A stretch of DNA of 64,000 bases. Origin: Pseudomonas viridiflava (GTDB lineage: Bacteria; Pseudomonadota; Gammaproteobacteria; Pseudomonadales; Pseudomonadaceae). Each line of letters opens with the position of its first letter. The stretch's first letter is position 1. Where the stretch lies: the NCBI RefSeq assembly GCF_900583165.1, contig NZ_UTKY01000091.1, forward strand, positions 1 to 64,000, given 5' to 3'. The translations under genes and the position numbers were made by a program. Below the pieces are notes generated by a model. That model was given only the letters and a program-made list of their open reading frames with translations, was not told where the DNA came from and did not search any database. Of this stretch, positions 17,201 through 26,800 are shown piece after piece.

Positions 17201-17868
17201 CAGCTATTGCTCGGGCTGTAGCTGTAGCCGAGGCCGCGATGGGTCTGGATCGGCTCGGCGTCAGCGGCCACGCTGCGCAGTTTGCCGCGCAGGCTTTTGA
17301 TGTGACTGTCGATGTTGCGCTCGTAACCGGCATCGGCCGCCACGCCCACCGCGTCCAATAACTGCTCGCGACTGAACACCCGCTCGGGCTGTTCCAGCAG
17401 GCTTTGCAGCAGGCGGAATTCGTGTCGCGTCAGGCTCAGGGGCTGGCCGCGATAGGTGATCTGCATACGCTCCAGATCCACCTGGAACACCGCCGGTGTC
17501 ACACCAGGGCCGACTCGCTTGAGGATCGCCCGCACCCGCGCCGCTACTTCCCGAGGGCTGAACGGCTTGACCACATAATCGTCGGCACCAATTTCGAGCC
17601 CCACCACGCGATCTATCTCGCCGTCGCGAGCACTGAGAAACATCACCGGCACCTCAGTGAAACGCCGCAGTTGCTTGCAGGTTTCAAAGCCAGTGATGTC
17701 CGGCAGGCCGATGTCGAGGATGATCAGGTCAGCCGGGGTCTGGCGCTGATGGGCCAGCGCCTCCTGGCCGAGGCTCAGCCAAGTGGTGGTGAAGCCCTCG
17801 CCTTGCAGGGCGAATATCAGCGTATCGGCAATCGCCGCTTCGTCTTCGACAATCAGGATGTGGGGCAT
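17200..17868 (-). CDS. creB: Response regulator CreB
   Basis: A 222-residue OmpR-type regulator: receiver domain (residues 1-115) with acidic D9, phospho-acceptor D52 in LIILDIGLPD and conserved K in VVKPFSP, then a winged-helix domain with SLTRHEFRLLQSLLEQPERVFSREQLL. It activates genes with Cre tags, including creD. It is encoded directly upstream of creC and nine bases downstream of the retropepsin-like gene, suggesting one four-gene unit. Confidence 0.95.
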   Translation of the reverse strand: MPHILIVEDEAAIADTLIFALQGEGFTTTWLSLGQEALAHQRQTPADLIILDIGLPDITGFETCKQLRRFTEVPVMFLSARDGEIDRVVGLEIGADDYVVKPFSPREVAARVRAILKRVGPGVTPAVFQVDLERMQITYRGQPLSLTRHEFRLLQSLLEQPERVFSREQLLDAVGVAADAGYERNIDSHIKSLRGKLRSVAADAEPIQTHRGLGYSYSPSNS

Positions 17869-17877
17869 GGGGCTCTG

Positions 17878-18378
17878 TCAGCAGTCCGGTTTGTCGGCAG
17901 TGTAGCGACGGGCCGGGTTTACCGCAGCGCCAAATTCACGCAGGGCCTTGGCGCCGATCAGCAGCGGGTAGTTGAAGCTGCTGCGGTCGGTGAGGTTGAC
18001 CTCGACAGTGCGCTTAACGTTGCCCAGGCACATTTCCAGGTCGATCACCGGGCGCTTGGCCACGCTGGCTTCGTCCTTGTCGTCGTCTTCGTCGGCGCGG
18101 CTCTTGATCTTGCTGATGCGCGACACCTTGTGTTCGTAGACTTTGTCGCTGGCATCCTTGCCGCCGAGGCGGAAGCGTACCCAGTCGTCGCCGTCACGGG
18201 TAAAGGTGTCGATATCACGGGCCGACAGCGAAGCGGTCAGGGCACCGGTGTCCATCTTGGCCTTGAAGGTTTCGCCGATCTCCGGCAGTTGGATGTATTC
18301 GTAGCGACCGTAGAGGGTCGGTTCGGCGGCCATGACGGGCAAGGCAACCAGGGCGAAGGCAGCTAGGAGCAGTTTCAC
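17878..18378 (-). CDS. Retropepsin-like aspartic protease (PF05618 family), periplasmic
   Basis: A 166-residue exported protein. A signal peptide covers residues 1-18 (ALPVMAAE), and the core carries the aspartic protease signature with D43 in KMDTGALTASLSA, typical of the single-domain family once called ATP-dependent zinc protease. An internal highly acidic and basic loop (KSRADEDDDKDEAS) is unusual and probably exposed. P. aeruginosa has a homologue just upstream of creBCD, the same order as here. Its substrate is not known; linkage suggests a role in envelope sensing. Confidence 0.85.
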   Translation of the reverse strand: MKLLLAAFALVALPVMAAEPTLYGRYEYIQLPEIGETFKAKMDTGALTASLSARDIDTFTRDGDDWVRFRLGGKDASDKVYEHKVSRISKIKSRADEDDDKDEASVAKRPVIDLEMCLGNVKRTVEVNLTDRSSFNYPLLIGAKALREFGAAVNPARRYTADKPDC

Positions 18379-18518
18379 GAAGTGATTTCCTCGGAAAGAA
18401 GTAGGCGAATTCTAGACCGCAAAGACCTTCTTTAGTTAGATGCTCTGGCGAATCGGGATTTGGCCTCTAGACTCACCTCTCTTATCATGGCCCGCCCACA
18501 CGATCTCAAGAGTTGCTT

Positions 18519-19406
18519 ATGCGCCGCCTGCTCACCGGCTGTTTTGTGTCACTGCTGCTGTTGCTCAACACCCTGGTGCTGATCGGCCCACTGATGGTGT
18601 TTGCCCTGCTCAAGCTGGTAGCCCCCGGACGCTCGCGCGACTCCATGTCGTGGGCAGTGATGTGGATTGCCGAGACCTGGGCCGAGATCGACAAACTTAT
18701 CTTCGCCCTGTGCATTCCCACCCAATGGGACATTCGCGGCGGCGACAACCTGCGTGGCGACACCTCTTACCTGGTGATCAGCAACCACCAATCCTGGGTG
18801 GATATCCCGGCGCTGATCCAGGCACTCAACCGCCGCACGCCATTCTTCAAGTTCTTCCTGAAAAAAGAACTGATCTGGGTGCCCTTCCTGGGCCTGGCCT
18901 GGTGGGCATTGGATTACCCGTTCATGAAGCGCTACACCAAAGCGTTCCTGGCCAAGCATCCGGAGCTGGCGGGGCAAGACTTGAAGATCACCAAACAAGC
19001 CTGCGAACTGTACAAGCGCCAGCCGGTGACGGTGGTCAACTACCTGGAAGGCACGCGGTTCAACGAAGCCAAGCGAAAGCAGCAGGATTCGCCATTTACA
19101 CGCTTGCTCAAACCCAAGGCGGGCGGCGTGGCGTTTGTATTGGCGGCGATGGGCGAGCAGTTGGACGCGATCCTCGACGTCACCGTGGTTTATCCACAGG
19201 CCAGGATTCCGGGGTTCTGGGATTTGATCAGCGGCGCGGTGCCAAAAGTGATCATCGATATCCGCACCCGCGAACTGGATCCGGCGTTGTGGCAAGGGGA
19301 TTACGAGAATGATCCGGCGTTTCGCCAGACCGTCCAGAGCTGGGTGAACCAACTCTGGGTGGAGAAAGACGCGCGCATCGACCAACTGCGCGCAGAGCGC
19401 TCTTAG
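18519..19406 (+). CDS. YihG-type phospholipid acyltransferase
   Basis: A 295-residue inner-membrane acyltransferase of the PlsC superfamily, YihG subgroup. Family members transfer acyl groups to lysophosphatidic acid. An N-terminal hydrophobic stretch (about residues 5-40) is followed by the catalytic N89-H90-x4-D95 motif (NHQSWVD), FFLKKELIWVPFLG, and the substrate-binding block YLEGTRFNEAKR. The ATG at 18519 was taken instead of TTG at 18513. Its 3' end overlaps the converging DUF2780 gene by four bases. Confidence 0.88.
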   Translation: MRRLLTGCFVSLLLLLNTLVLIGPLMVFALLKLVAPGRSRDSMSWAVMWIAETWAEIDKLIFALCIPTQWDIRGGDNLRGDTSYLVISNHQSWVDIPALIQALNRRTPFFKFFLKKELIWVPFLGLAWWALDYPFMKRYTKAFLAKHPELAGQDLKITKQACELYKRQPVTVVNYLEGTRFNEAKRKQQDSPFTRLLKPKAGGVAFVLAAMGEQLDAILDVTVVYPQARIPGFWDLISGAVPKVIIDIRTRELDPALWQGDYENDPAFRQTVQSWVNQLWVEKDARIDQLRAERS

Positions 19407-19975
19407 CTGCCAGTGCCCCAGGCCTGGGCCAATTTGCCCAGTACGGAGTCGCTGGCACCCTGGCCGCCCAGGTATTGCAGGATCACCGGCGCAAACTGGC
19501 CGATCATGCCGCTGTCCATGCCCAACGCGCTGAAAGCCGTGTTGAGGTCATTGGTGCTTTTCACATTGCCCAGCAGGCCATCCAGGCCGCTGGTTTTACT
19601 ACCGCCGGTCTGGCCGAGCATCCCGCTCAGGGCACCGAGGCTGCCCAAGGCATTGTTGCCCGACAACTGGTCGAGGCCCGGCACGCTGTTGCCCAGTTGC
19701 GAATAGTCATTGCCGCTCAGCTTGTTTTTAGCCAGGCCCAGCATGGCGCCAGTACCGCCCACCGCTTGTTCCGGGGTGATGTTCAACTGTGAGGTCAGCG
19801 CACTCAGCAAGCCGGCCGTCTCGGACGACGGTGCGGCGGCAGCGGCCTTGTTATTGCCACCCTGCATGCCGGAAATGGCATTGGCCGCGTCGCCAAGGCT
19901 AAAACCTGCGGCAAACACCGGGCCGGCTGCCAGGGTCATCAGGCAGGAAAGGGCGAAACCGCGTGAAATCTTCAT
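19403..19975 (-). CDS. DUF2780 exported protein
   Basis: A 190-residue protein with a signal peptide (MKISRGFALSCLMTLAAGPVFA, residues 1-22) and a glycine-, leucine- and serine-rich body with repeated GLDGLLG / GLDQLSG stretches, matching DUF2780 (VcgC/VcgE type). Function unknown. The 76 codons open upstream of the chosen ATG at 19975 show no family character. It diverges from the RskA-like gene; a sequence resembling an AlgU-type promoter (GAACAA-N16-TCAAA on the minus strand) lies 60-80 bases upstream, judged by eye only. Confidence 0.8.
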   Translation of the reverse strand: MKISRGFALSCLMTLAAGPVFAAGFSLGDAANAISGMQGGNNKAAAAAPSSETAGLLSALTSQLNITPEQAVGGTGAMLGLAKNKLSGNDYSQLGNSVPGLDQLSGNNALGSLGALSGMLGQTGGSKTSGLDGLLGNVKSTNDLNTAFSALGMDSGMIGQFAPVILQYLGGQGASDSVLGKLAQAWGTGS

Positions 19976-20111
19976 TGAAACAACCTCTGGATGTAGGTGC
20001 GAAAGCAGGCGTTTGACTGGGCATCCGGCACATTGTTCCTGCCCGGTCGAGGAACCCAATGGCAGGTGCGCAGTCAATGGAATGAACTCGATACTTGCCA
20101 GGACCTGCCAA

Positions 20112-20576
20112 ATGAGTGCCACACGCCACGCCGTGATTGAGATTGAGCAAAAAAAACCATTCTGGAATCGCCCCCGTGTGTTTATCGGCGTGTGCCTGGC
20201 CATCGTCGCAGGTGTGGGCGGCGCGCTCTACACCCAAGACACTGTGCAATCCGCCGCTACCCTGCTGACAACCACCCAACAACCGGCTGCACAGCTGATG
20301 GCGCACAAGGACTATCTCGAAGTCAAACCGATTGCGACCGCCGCAGCCGAGCCCGATCGCAGCCTGGAGCTGTGGGCGATGCCCGAGGGAGAGGCGCCGG
20401 TGTCACTGGGGCTGTTGCCGGAAGATGGCAAAGGCATCATCGGCCTGAACCCGCGCCAGCAGGCCAGCATCAGCAAGCCGGTGGAATTGATGGTGAGTTC
20501 GGAGGTTAAAGGCGGGTCGTTGAGCAAGCAGCCCACAGGGCCAACCGTCTACCAAGGCGCCCTGGCCTACCACTGA
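20112..20576 (+). CDS. RskA-C-like membrane protein, possible orphan anti-sigma fragment
   Basis: A 154-residue protein with a short cytoplasmic N-terminus (about 20 residues), one membrane helix (about 24-42) and an extracytoplasmic domain whose LWAMPEGEAPVSLGLLPEDGKGII and later SSEVKGGSLSKQPTGPTVYQG resemble the C-terminal domain of RskA-type anti-sigma factors. The usual N-terminal zinc-binding anti-sigma domain is absent and no sigma gene is adjacent, so it may not bind a sigma factor at all. The ATG at 20112 was chosen because the upstream open frame is antisense to the neighbour. Confidence 0.65.
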   Translation: MSATRHAVIEIEQKKPFWNRPRVFIGVCLAIVAGVGGALYTQDTVQSAATLLTTTQQPAAQLMAHKDYLEVKPIATAAAEPDRSLELWAMPEGEAPVSLGLLPEDGKGIIGLNPRQQASISKPVELMVSSEVKGGSLSKQPTGPTVYQGALAYH

Positions 20577-20594
20577 TCCCCCAAACGCCAAAAA

Positions 20595-20628
20595 AAATGT
20601 GGAAGGGGGCAAGCCCCCTCCCACATTT
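20595..20628. terminator. Collapsed REP palindrome between convergent genes
   Basis: AAATGTGGAAGGGGGC and GCCCCCTCCCACATTT form a near-perfect hairpin (one mismatch) with a two-base loop. It is made from two fused REP halves and lies between the rightward RskA-like gene and leftward fdhA, so it may terminate both transcripts. Confidence 0.7.
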
Positions 20629-20649
20629 GGATCCCTGTGTATCCGGGAT

Positions 20650-21849
20650 CTATGCAGCGCTGAAGAGCTTGTGCGGATCGATCACAAACTTCTTCGGCAC
20701 GCCCGCATCGAACTCGCCATAGCCACGTGGCGCATCGTCCAGGCTGATCACCTGCACGCCAACAATGTCAGCGATGTTTAGGCGGTCCCACATGATCGCC
20801 TGCATCAGTTGACGGTTGTACTTCATCACCGGCGTCTGCCCGGTGTGGAAGCTGTGGGATTTAGCCCAACCCAAACCAAAGCGAATGCTCAGGCTGCCCA
20901 TTTTCGCAGCGGCATCCACCGCACCCGGGTCTTCGGTGACATACAGGCCAGGGATACCGATCTTGCCGGCCACGCGCACCACGCCCATCAGCGAGTTGAG
21001 CACAGTGGCCGGCGCTTCTGCCTTGACACCGTCATGGCCGTGGCCACGCGCTTCGAAACCTACGCAGTCAACCGCGCAGTCCACTTCCGGTTCGCCCAGC
21101 AGTGCGGCGATCTGTTCGTGCAACGGGGTGTCTTGGGACAGGTCGGCAATTTCAAAACCCTGGGCCTTGGCGTGGGCCAGGCGGATCGGGTTGACGTCGC
21201 CGATGATCACCACCGCAGCGCCGAGCAGGCGTGCCGAGGCTGCAGCGGCGAGGCCAACCGGGCCGGCACCGGCGATGTACACGGTGCTGCCTGGACCAAC
21301 ACCGGCCGTGACGGCGCCGTGGTAACCGGTAGGCAGGATGTCGGAGAGGCAGGTCAGGTCACGGATTTTCTCCATGGCCTTGTCGCGGTCCGGCAGCTTG
21401 AGCAGGTTGAAGTCAGCGTACGGCACCAGCACGTACTCGGCCTGGCCGCCGGTCCAATCGCCCATGTCGACGTAGCCGTAGGCACCGCCCGGACGGGCCG
21501 GGTTGACGCTCAAGCACACACCGGTGTGTTGTTCTTTGCAAGAACGGCAGAGACCGCAGGCGACGTTGAACGGCACCGAGACCAGGTCGCCGATTTTCAG
21601 GTTCTCGACCCCGCTGCCCATCTCGATCACTTCACCGGTGATCTCGTGACCGAGCACCAGGCCGACCTGGGCAGTGGTGCGGCCGCGCACCATGTGTTGG
21701 TCGGAGCCGCAGATATTGGTGGAAACCACGCGCAGGATGACGCCGTGCTCAATCTTCCTGCCACGGGGGTCCTGCATTTTGGGATAGTCGATTTTCTGTA
21801 CTTCGACCTTGCCGTTGCCGAGATACACGACACCACGATTACCAGACAT
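20650..21849 (-). CDS. fdhA: Glutathione-independent formaldehyde dehydrogenase
   Basis: A 399-residue zinc-dependent NAD enzyme of the medium-chain alcohol dehydrogenase family that oxidises formaldehyde to formate without glutathione, as known from P. putida. Seen are the catalytic zinc ligand C47 in NICGSDQH, GHEITGEV, the structural zinc site CGLCRSCKEQHTGVC (about residues 98-112) and the Rossmann motif GAGPVGLAAAASARLLGA. It is the last gene of the sarcosine block, where formaldehyde is released by demethylation. A REPIN separates it from purU. Confidence 0.95.
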   Translation of the reverse strand: MSGNRGVVYLGNGKVEVQKIDYPKMQDPRGRKIEHGVILRVVSTNICGSDQHMVRGRTTAQVGLVLGHEITGEVIEMGSGVENLKIGDLVSVPFNVACGLCRSCKEQHTGVCLSVNPARPGGAYGYVDMGDWTGGQAEYVLVPYADFNLLKLPDRDKAMEKIRDLTCLSDILPTGYHGAVTAGVGPGSTVYIAGAGPVGLAAAASARLLGAAVVIIGDVNPIRLAHAKAQGFEIADLSQDTPLHEQIAALLGEPEVDCAVDCVGFEARGHGHDGVKAEAPATVLNSLMGVVRVAGKIGIPGLYVTEDPGAVDAAAKMGSLSIRFGLGWAKSHSFHTGQTPVMKYNRQLMQAIMWDRLNIADIVGVQVISLDDAPRGYGEFDAGVPKKFVIDPHKLFSAA

Positions 21850-21955
21850 GCTTTCACCTCGCTGTTGTTTTTATGGAACCGCGTTGCCCTTGGGTGGGCA
21901 GCGCGTTAAATGCTCGGGTACAGATGCTGTTTCTTGTGTTGTTTGTTAGGGCCTC

Positions 21956-22026
21956 ATCGGGGGCAAGCCCCCTCCCACATTGGATAGGCGCCGCGATCAA
22001 AATATGGGAGGGGGCTTGCCCCCGAT
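21956..22026. repeat. REPIN, GTGGGAGGGGGC family, head-to-head layout
   Basis: Inverted copies at 21956-21978 and 22004-22026 (the second begins ATGGGAG rather than GTGGGAG) in the purU-fdhA gap; the right copy stops just short of the purU stop codon. Confidence 0.88.
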
Positions 22027-22034
22027 GGCGTCAG

Positions 22035-22892
22035 TCAGAGCACCACAGTCCTATTGGCATTCAAAAACACCCGCCGCTCAATGTGATACCCCACCGCCCG
22101 GGCCAGTGTCAGCCCTTCAATATCCCGACCCTTGGCGATCAAATCCTCGGGGTAGTGGCTGTGATCCACCACTTCCACACCCTGGGCAATGATCGGGCCT
22201 TCATCCAGATCGTTATTGATGTAATGCGCCGTGGCGCCCACCAGCTTCACGCCCTTGTTGTACGCCTGATGATAAGGCTTGGCGCCCTTGAACCCAGGCA
22301 ACAACGAGTGGTGAATGTTGATGGCTTTCCCATCAAGTTTGCGGCACAGCTCTGGCGACAGCACTTGCATGTAGCGCGCAAGGATCACCAACTCCGCACC
22401 GGTGTCTTCCACCACTTGCCACACTTGACGCTCCTGGGACGGTTTGTCATTGGGGTCGAGGGGGAAATGGTAGTAGGGAATCTGATGCCAGTCGGCCAAC
22501 GGCTTCAAATCAGGGTGGTTGGACACCACCGCGACCACGTCCATCGACAGTTGGCCGATGCGCTGGCGATACAGCAGGTCGTTCAGGCAGTGATCGGCCT
22601 TGGAGACCATGATCACCACTTTTGGCCGGTAGTTCGGCGCCGTCAGCTCGAAGATCATGCCAAAGGCTTCGCCGCGAGTGGCCAGGCCATCGCGGAAACC
22701 CTGCTCGTCAAACCCGTCGGGCTGGCGGAATTCCACGCGAATAAAAAACCGCCCGGAGAGCCGGTCATCGAACGAGTGATGCTCAGTGACGTAGCAACCC
22801 TGCTCGAACAGGTAGCGGGTGACCGCGTCCACCGTGCCGAGCACGCTGGGGCAGTCGGCGGTCAAAATCCATGTATCAGGTGCGCGGCTCAT
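22035..22892 (-). CDS. purU: Formyltetrahydrofolate deformylase
   Basis: A 285-residue cytoplasmic enzyme that hydrolyses 10-formyl-THF to formate and THF. An N-terminal ACT domain (about residues 1-85, DTWILTADCPSVLGTVDAV) precedes the formyltransferase-like domain with catalytic N and H in AINIHHSLLPGFKGA and D in LDEGPIIAQ. In this locus it recycles THF loaded by sarcosine oxidase. The start at 22892 fits the family; the earlier in-frame ATG at 22970 lies in the REPIN. Pseudomonads carry several purU copies; this one is tied to sox by position. Confidence 0.95.
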   Translation of the reverse strand: MSRAPDTWILTADCPSVLGTVDAVTRYLFEQGCYVTEHHSFDDRLSGRFFIRVEFRQPDGFDEQGFRDGLATRGEAFGMIFELTAPNYRPKVVIMVSKADHCLNDLLYRQRIGQLSMDVVAVVSNHPDLKPLADWHQIPYYHFPLDPNDKPSQERQVWQVVEDTGAELVILARYMQVLSPELCRKLDGKAINIHHSLLPGFKGAKPYHQAYNKGVKLVGATAHYINNDLDEGPIIAQGVEVVDHSHYPEDLIAKGRDIEGLTLARAVGYHIERRVFLNANRTVVL

Positions 22893-22924
22893 TGCGAAGA
22901 ACTCCTCAAACAACGCTATCGACT

Positions 22925-23022
22925 GTAGGAGCGAGCTTGCTCGCGAAAAACTCAAGGGCACCGCGCTCATTCAGGATGCCCGCGTCATCGTTGACGTTCT
23001 TCGCGAGCAAGCTCGCTCCTAC
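22925..23022. repeat. REPIN, GTAGGAGCGAGC family
   Basis: Inverted copies at 22925-22947 and 23000-23022, filling the gap between soxG and purU within one operon. The right copy ends six bases before the soxG stop codon. Confidence 0.9.
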
Positions 23023-23027
23023 AAGGG

Positions 23028-23657
23028 TCATTGGACGCTCAGGCCGAATTCGGCAGACGCATCCTGCAACCACAACCACCAGTAGTCCGAGAAGCTGCGA
23101 CGAATCAGCAGTTCCCAGGTGTCATCGGCGGTATGACGGATCACCAGTTGTGACTTGGCGAACACCGTGCCCACGGCCTTGCCCACCGGGAAGTTGTCAG
23201 GGTGCACGTCATAGCTGGTGGACTTCATCAGTACATCGCGCACGTTCGGGCCGCTGAGTTCAAGAATCTGCTGGCCGCCGCTGACGTTGACGATCTGGAT
23301 ATGCAACTCACCCAAGGCGGCACGCAGGTTTTGCTCGGCAGCGAATTCTTCACCGCTTGGCACGATGAGCAACCACTCATCCGGGCCGAGCCATTGCAGG
23401 CTGGTTTCGCCCTTGATGATCACGCTCAGGGCGCCAGGCAATTCAATGCCCAGGGCCTTGTGCACGCCAGCGGCAAAAGCCGCGTCATGCCCGTCGCCAC
23501 GAATGGTCAGGTGGCCCAGGAGTTTCTTTTCACGCACGGTCACGCCGGCGTTCTTGCGGCCCTTGCCGACCAGGCTGGCGAGGTCGGCATGGTGCAGCGA
23601 CGACTCGGCCTTGGCGCCGGTGGTGGGACGTTGTTGGTACACATTGGCTGCTGTCAT
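23028..23657 (-). CDS. soxG: Sarcosine oxidase gamma subunit
   Basis: A 209-residue subunit of the heterotetrameric sarcosine oxidase that converts sarcosine, O2 and THF to glycine, H2O2 and 5,10-methylene-THF. It resembles a T-protein/GcvT-like fold, with LQWLGPDEWLLIVPSGEE (about residues 90-107) and ILELSGPNVRDVLMKS. It carries no cofactor itself and stabilises the complex. It follows soxA after 147 bases holding a REP pair, an unusually large gap for these normally tight genes. Confidence 0.95.
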   Translation of the reverse strand: MTAANVYQQRPTTGAKAESSLHHADLASLVGKGRKNAGVTVREKKLLGHLTIRGDGHDAAFAAGVHKALGIELPGALSVIIKGETSLQWLGPDEWLLIVPSGEEFAAEQNLRAALGELHIQIVNVSGGQQILELSGPNVRDVLMKSTSYDVHPDNFPVGKAVGTVFAKSQLVIRHTADDTWELLIRRSFSDYWWLWLQDASAEFGLSVQ

Positions 23658-23698
23658 AAAGCACCTGTTCTGAATGCTGTGGTGTCTGTTCTGGCCTC

Positions 23699-23791
23699 AT
23701 CGGGGGCAAGCCCCCTCCCACATTGACTGCATTTACACATTTTGATTTGTGAACACATTCAAGTGTGGGAGCTGGCTTGCCTGCGATGCAG
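23699..23791. repeat. Mixed REP pair between soxA and soxG
   Basis: A standard inverted copy at 23699-23721 and a divergent partner at 23765-23791 with the sequence GTGGGAGCTGGCTTGCCTGC, a different REP subfamily. The two halves therefore do not match as well as in the other pairs. Confidence 0.8.
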
Positions 23792-23804
23792 GCGACGCGG
23801 TCCA

Positions 23805-26800
23805 TCAGATGTTCTGGCGATCGCCTTTCGGGTCAAAGAACACCGAAGACACAATCTCCGCCTCAATCACGCTGCCATCGGCCTGCGGCGAAAACACCCG
23901 CTCGCCAATGCGCTTCAAGCCGCCCTTCACCACACCCATGGCAAACGAATAGCCCAGGGAGTTGTGCGCATAGCTTGAGGTGACGTGACCCACCATCTTC
24001 ATCGGAATCGTCTGCTTCGGATCAAACACCAACTGCGCGCCTTCCGGCAGCCACACGTTCGGGTCAATCGGCTTCAAGCCCACCAGTTGCTTACGCTCTT
24101 CACGCACGCAGTCTTCACGGTTCATGCCGCGCCAGCCGATCCACGAGAACGGCTTGGTACGACCGACACACCAGCCCATGTTCAGGTCGTCCGGGGTCAT
24201 CGAGCCGTCGGTGTCTTGGCCGACGATGATGAAACCCTTCTCGGCCCGCAGCACGTGCATGGTTTCGGTGCCGTACGGGGTCAGGTTGTACTTCTTGCCG
24301 GCGTCGACGATTTTTTCCAGCACGCCCATGGCGTAGTCGGCCTGCACGTTGACTTCGTACGACAGCTCACCGGTAAACGAAATCCGGAATACACGAGCCG
24401 GTACACCGCCCACCAAGCCTTCTTTCCAAGTCATGAACGGGAAGCCGTCCTTGTCCAGGTCGATGTCGGTGACCTCTGCCAGCAGCTTGCGGCTGTTGGG
24501 GCCGGACAGGGTCATGGTTGCCCAGTGGTCGGTGACCGAGGTGAAGTACACCTTCAAGTCTGGCCATTCGGTCTGTTGGTAGATTTCCAGCCACTGCAGC
24601 ACGCGGGCCGCGCCGCCGGTGGTGGTGGTCATCAGGAAGTGGTTGTCGGCGATGCAGGCGGTCACGCCGTCATCGAAGACCATGCCGTCTTCCTTGCACA
24701 TCAAACCGTAGCGCGCCTTGCCCACGTCGAGCTTGGTCCAGGCGTTGGAGTAAATGCGGTTGAGGAACTCACGCGCGTCCGGGCCCTGGATGTCGATCTT
24801 GCCGAGAGTGGACGCGTCCAGCAGGCCGACGCTGTCGCGCACGGCCAGGCATTCGCGTTTGACCGCAGCGTGCAGGTCTTCACCGTTGCGTGGGAAGTAC
24901 CACGGGCGTTTCCACTGGCCGACATCTTCAAACTCGGCGCCGTTCTTGACGTGCCAGGCTTGCAGCGCGGTGTAGCGAACCGGCTCGAAGATGTGCCCAA
25001 CGTGACGGCCTGCAATCGCGCCGAAGGTCACCGGCGTGTAGTTCGGGCGGAACATGGTGGTGCCCATCTGCGGGATCGTCACGTTCAGGGAGCGGGCGGC
25101 AATGGCCAAGCCGTTGACGTTGCCCAGCTTGCCCTGGTCGGTGCCGAAGCCCAGCGCGGTGTAGCGCTTGACGTGCTCGACCGACTCAAACCCTTCGCGG
25201 GTTGCCAGCTCGATGGCGGCCGCGGTGACGTCGTTTTGCAGGTCGACAAATTGCTTCGGCGCCCGTGCAGTGGGTTTGTCATGCGGTACCTGGTAGATCG
25301 CCAGGGTCGGCTCTTCCAGACGGCTCAGGGCTTTTGGCAAGGTGCCTTCCACCGGGGCAAAGCCGGCTTCGCTGGCCGCGCGTACGCCGCCTTCAAAACC
25401 GTCGGCCAGGGAATCACCGAGGCCGTAGACACCGTTGATGCCACCGACGCACACGCGTTTCTGCGGGGCTTCGCCCGGTACAAAACCGAGGATGTCTTCA
25501 CGCCAGGTCGGCTTGCCGCCCAAGTGCGAGGCCAAGTGAACCACCGGGCTATAACCGCCGGAGCTGGCAACCAGGTCGCAGTCCAGCCATTCGCCGGGGC
25601 TGCTGACTTTATGCGCCTTGACGTCAATCGCAGCGACACGCGCAGCGGTCACGCGCTTGGTGCCGCGAGCTTCAACCACGGCGCTGCCGGTGAGGATGCG
25701 AATGCCTTTGGCGCGGGCTTCTTCAACCAGCGCGCCGCGTGGGTTGTGGCGTACATCGGCCACGGCCACCACTTGCAGGCCGGCATCGAGCCAGTCCAGG
25801 GCAACGCGGTAGGCGTGGTCATTGTTGGTCGACAGCACCAGTTTCTTGCCCGGTGCCACGCCATAGCGACGCACGTAAGTCGAAACCGCACCCGCCAGCA
25901 TGTTGCCCGGCACATCGTTGTTGCCATACACCAGCGGGCGCTCGCAGGCGCCGGTGGCCAGCACCACACGCTTGGCGCGCACACGGTGGATGCGCTGGCG
26001 CACCACGCCAATCGGCGCACGGTCACCGAGGTGATCGGTGAGACGCTCGTGGATGGTCAGGAAGTTGTGGTCGTGATAGCCGTTGACGGTGGCGCGGGGC
26101 AGCAGCACCACATCAGGCAGGGCCTTGAGTTCAGCGATAACGCTGGCGACCCATTCAGCGGCAGGCTTGCCGTCGAGGCTCTCGCGTGAATCGAGCAACG
26201 AGCCGCCAAACTCTTCCTGCTCATCGGCGATGATCACGCGGGCACCGCTACGTGCGGCCGCCAGTGCAGCGGCCAGGCCAGCAGGGCCGGCGCCGACCAC
26301 CAGCACGTCGCAGTGACGGTTGAAGTTGTCGTAGGTGTCCGGGTCGTTCTCGGTCGGCGAGCGGCCAAGGCCAGCAGCCTTACGGATGTACTTCTCGTAG
26401 GTCATCCAGAACGATTGCGGGTACATGAAGGTTTTGTAGTAAAAACCCGGCGGCATCAGCTTGCCGCCGACCTTGCCGAGAATACCCATCACGTCGGTGT
26501 TGACGTTCGGCCAGCCGTTGGTGCTGGTGGCGACCAGGCCTTGGTACAGCGCCTGCTGGGTGGCGCGCACGTTGGGAATCTGGGTCGCTTCGGTGGCGCC
26601 GATCTGCAACACCGCGTTCGGCTCTTCGGCACCCGAGGCAAAGATGCCGCGAGGGCGCGAATACTTGAAGCTGCGGCCGATGATATCCACGCCATTGGCC
26701 AGCAAGGCTGCGGCCAGGGTGTCGCCTTCAAATCCCTTGTAGCTCTGGCCGTTGAAGGTAAACGTCAGGACTTTATTACGGTCGATCCGGCCACCGTTGG

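Noticed and set aside
23985..26189. 734-codon open frame antisense to soxA
   Set aside because: Shadow of soxA on the opposite strand; composition typical of antisense frames.
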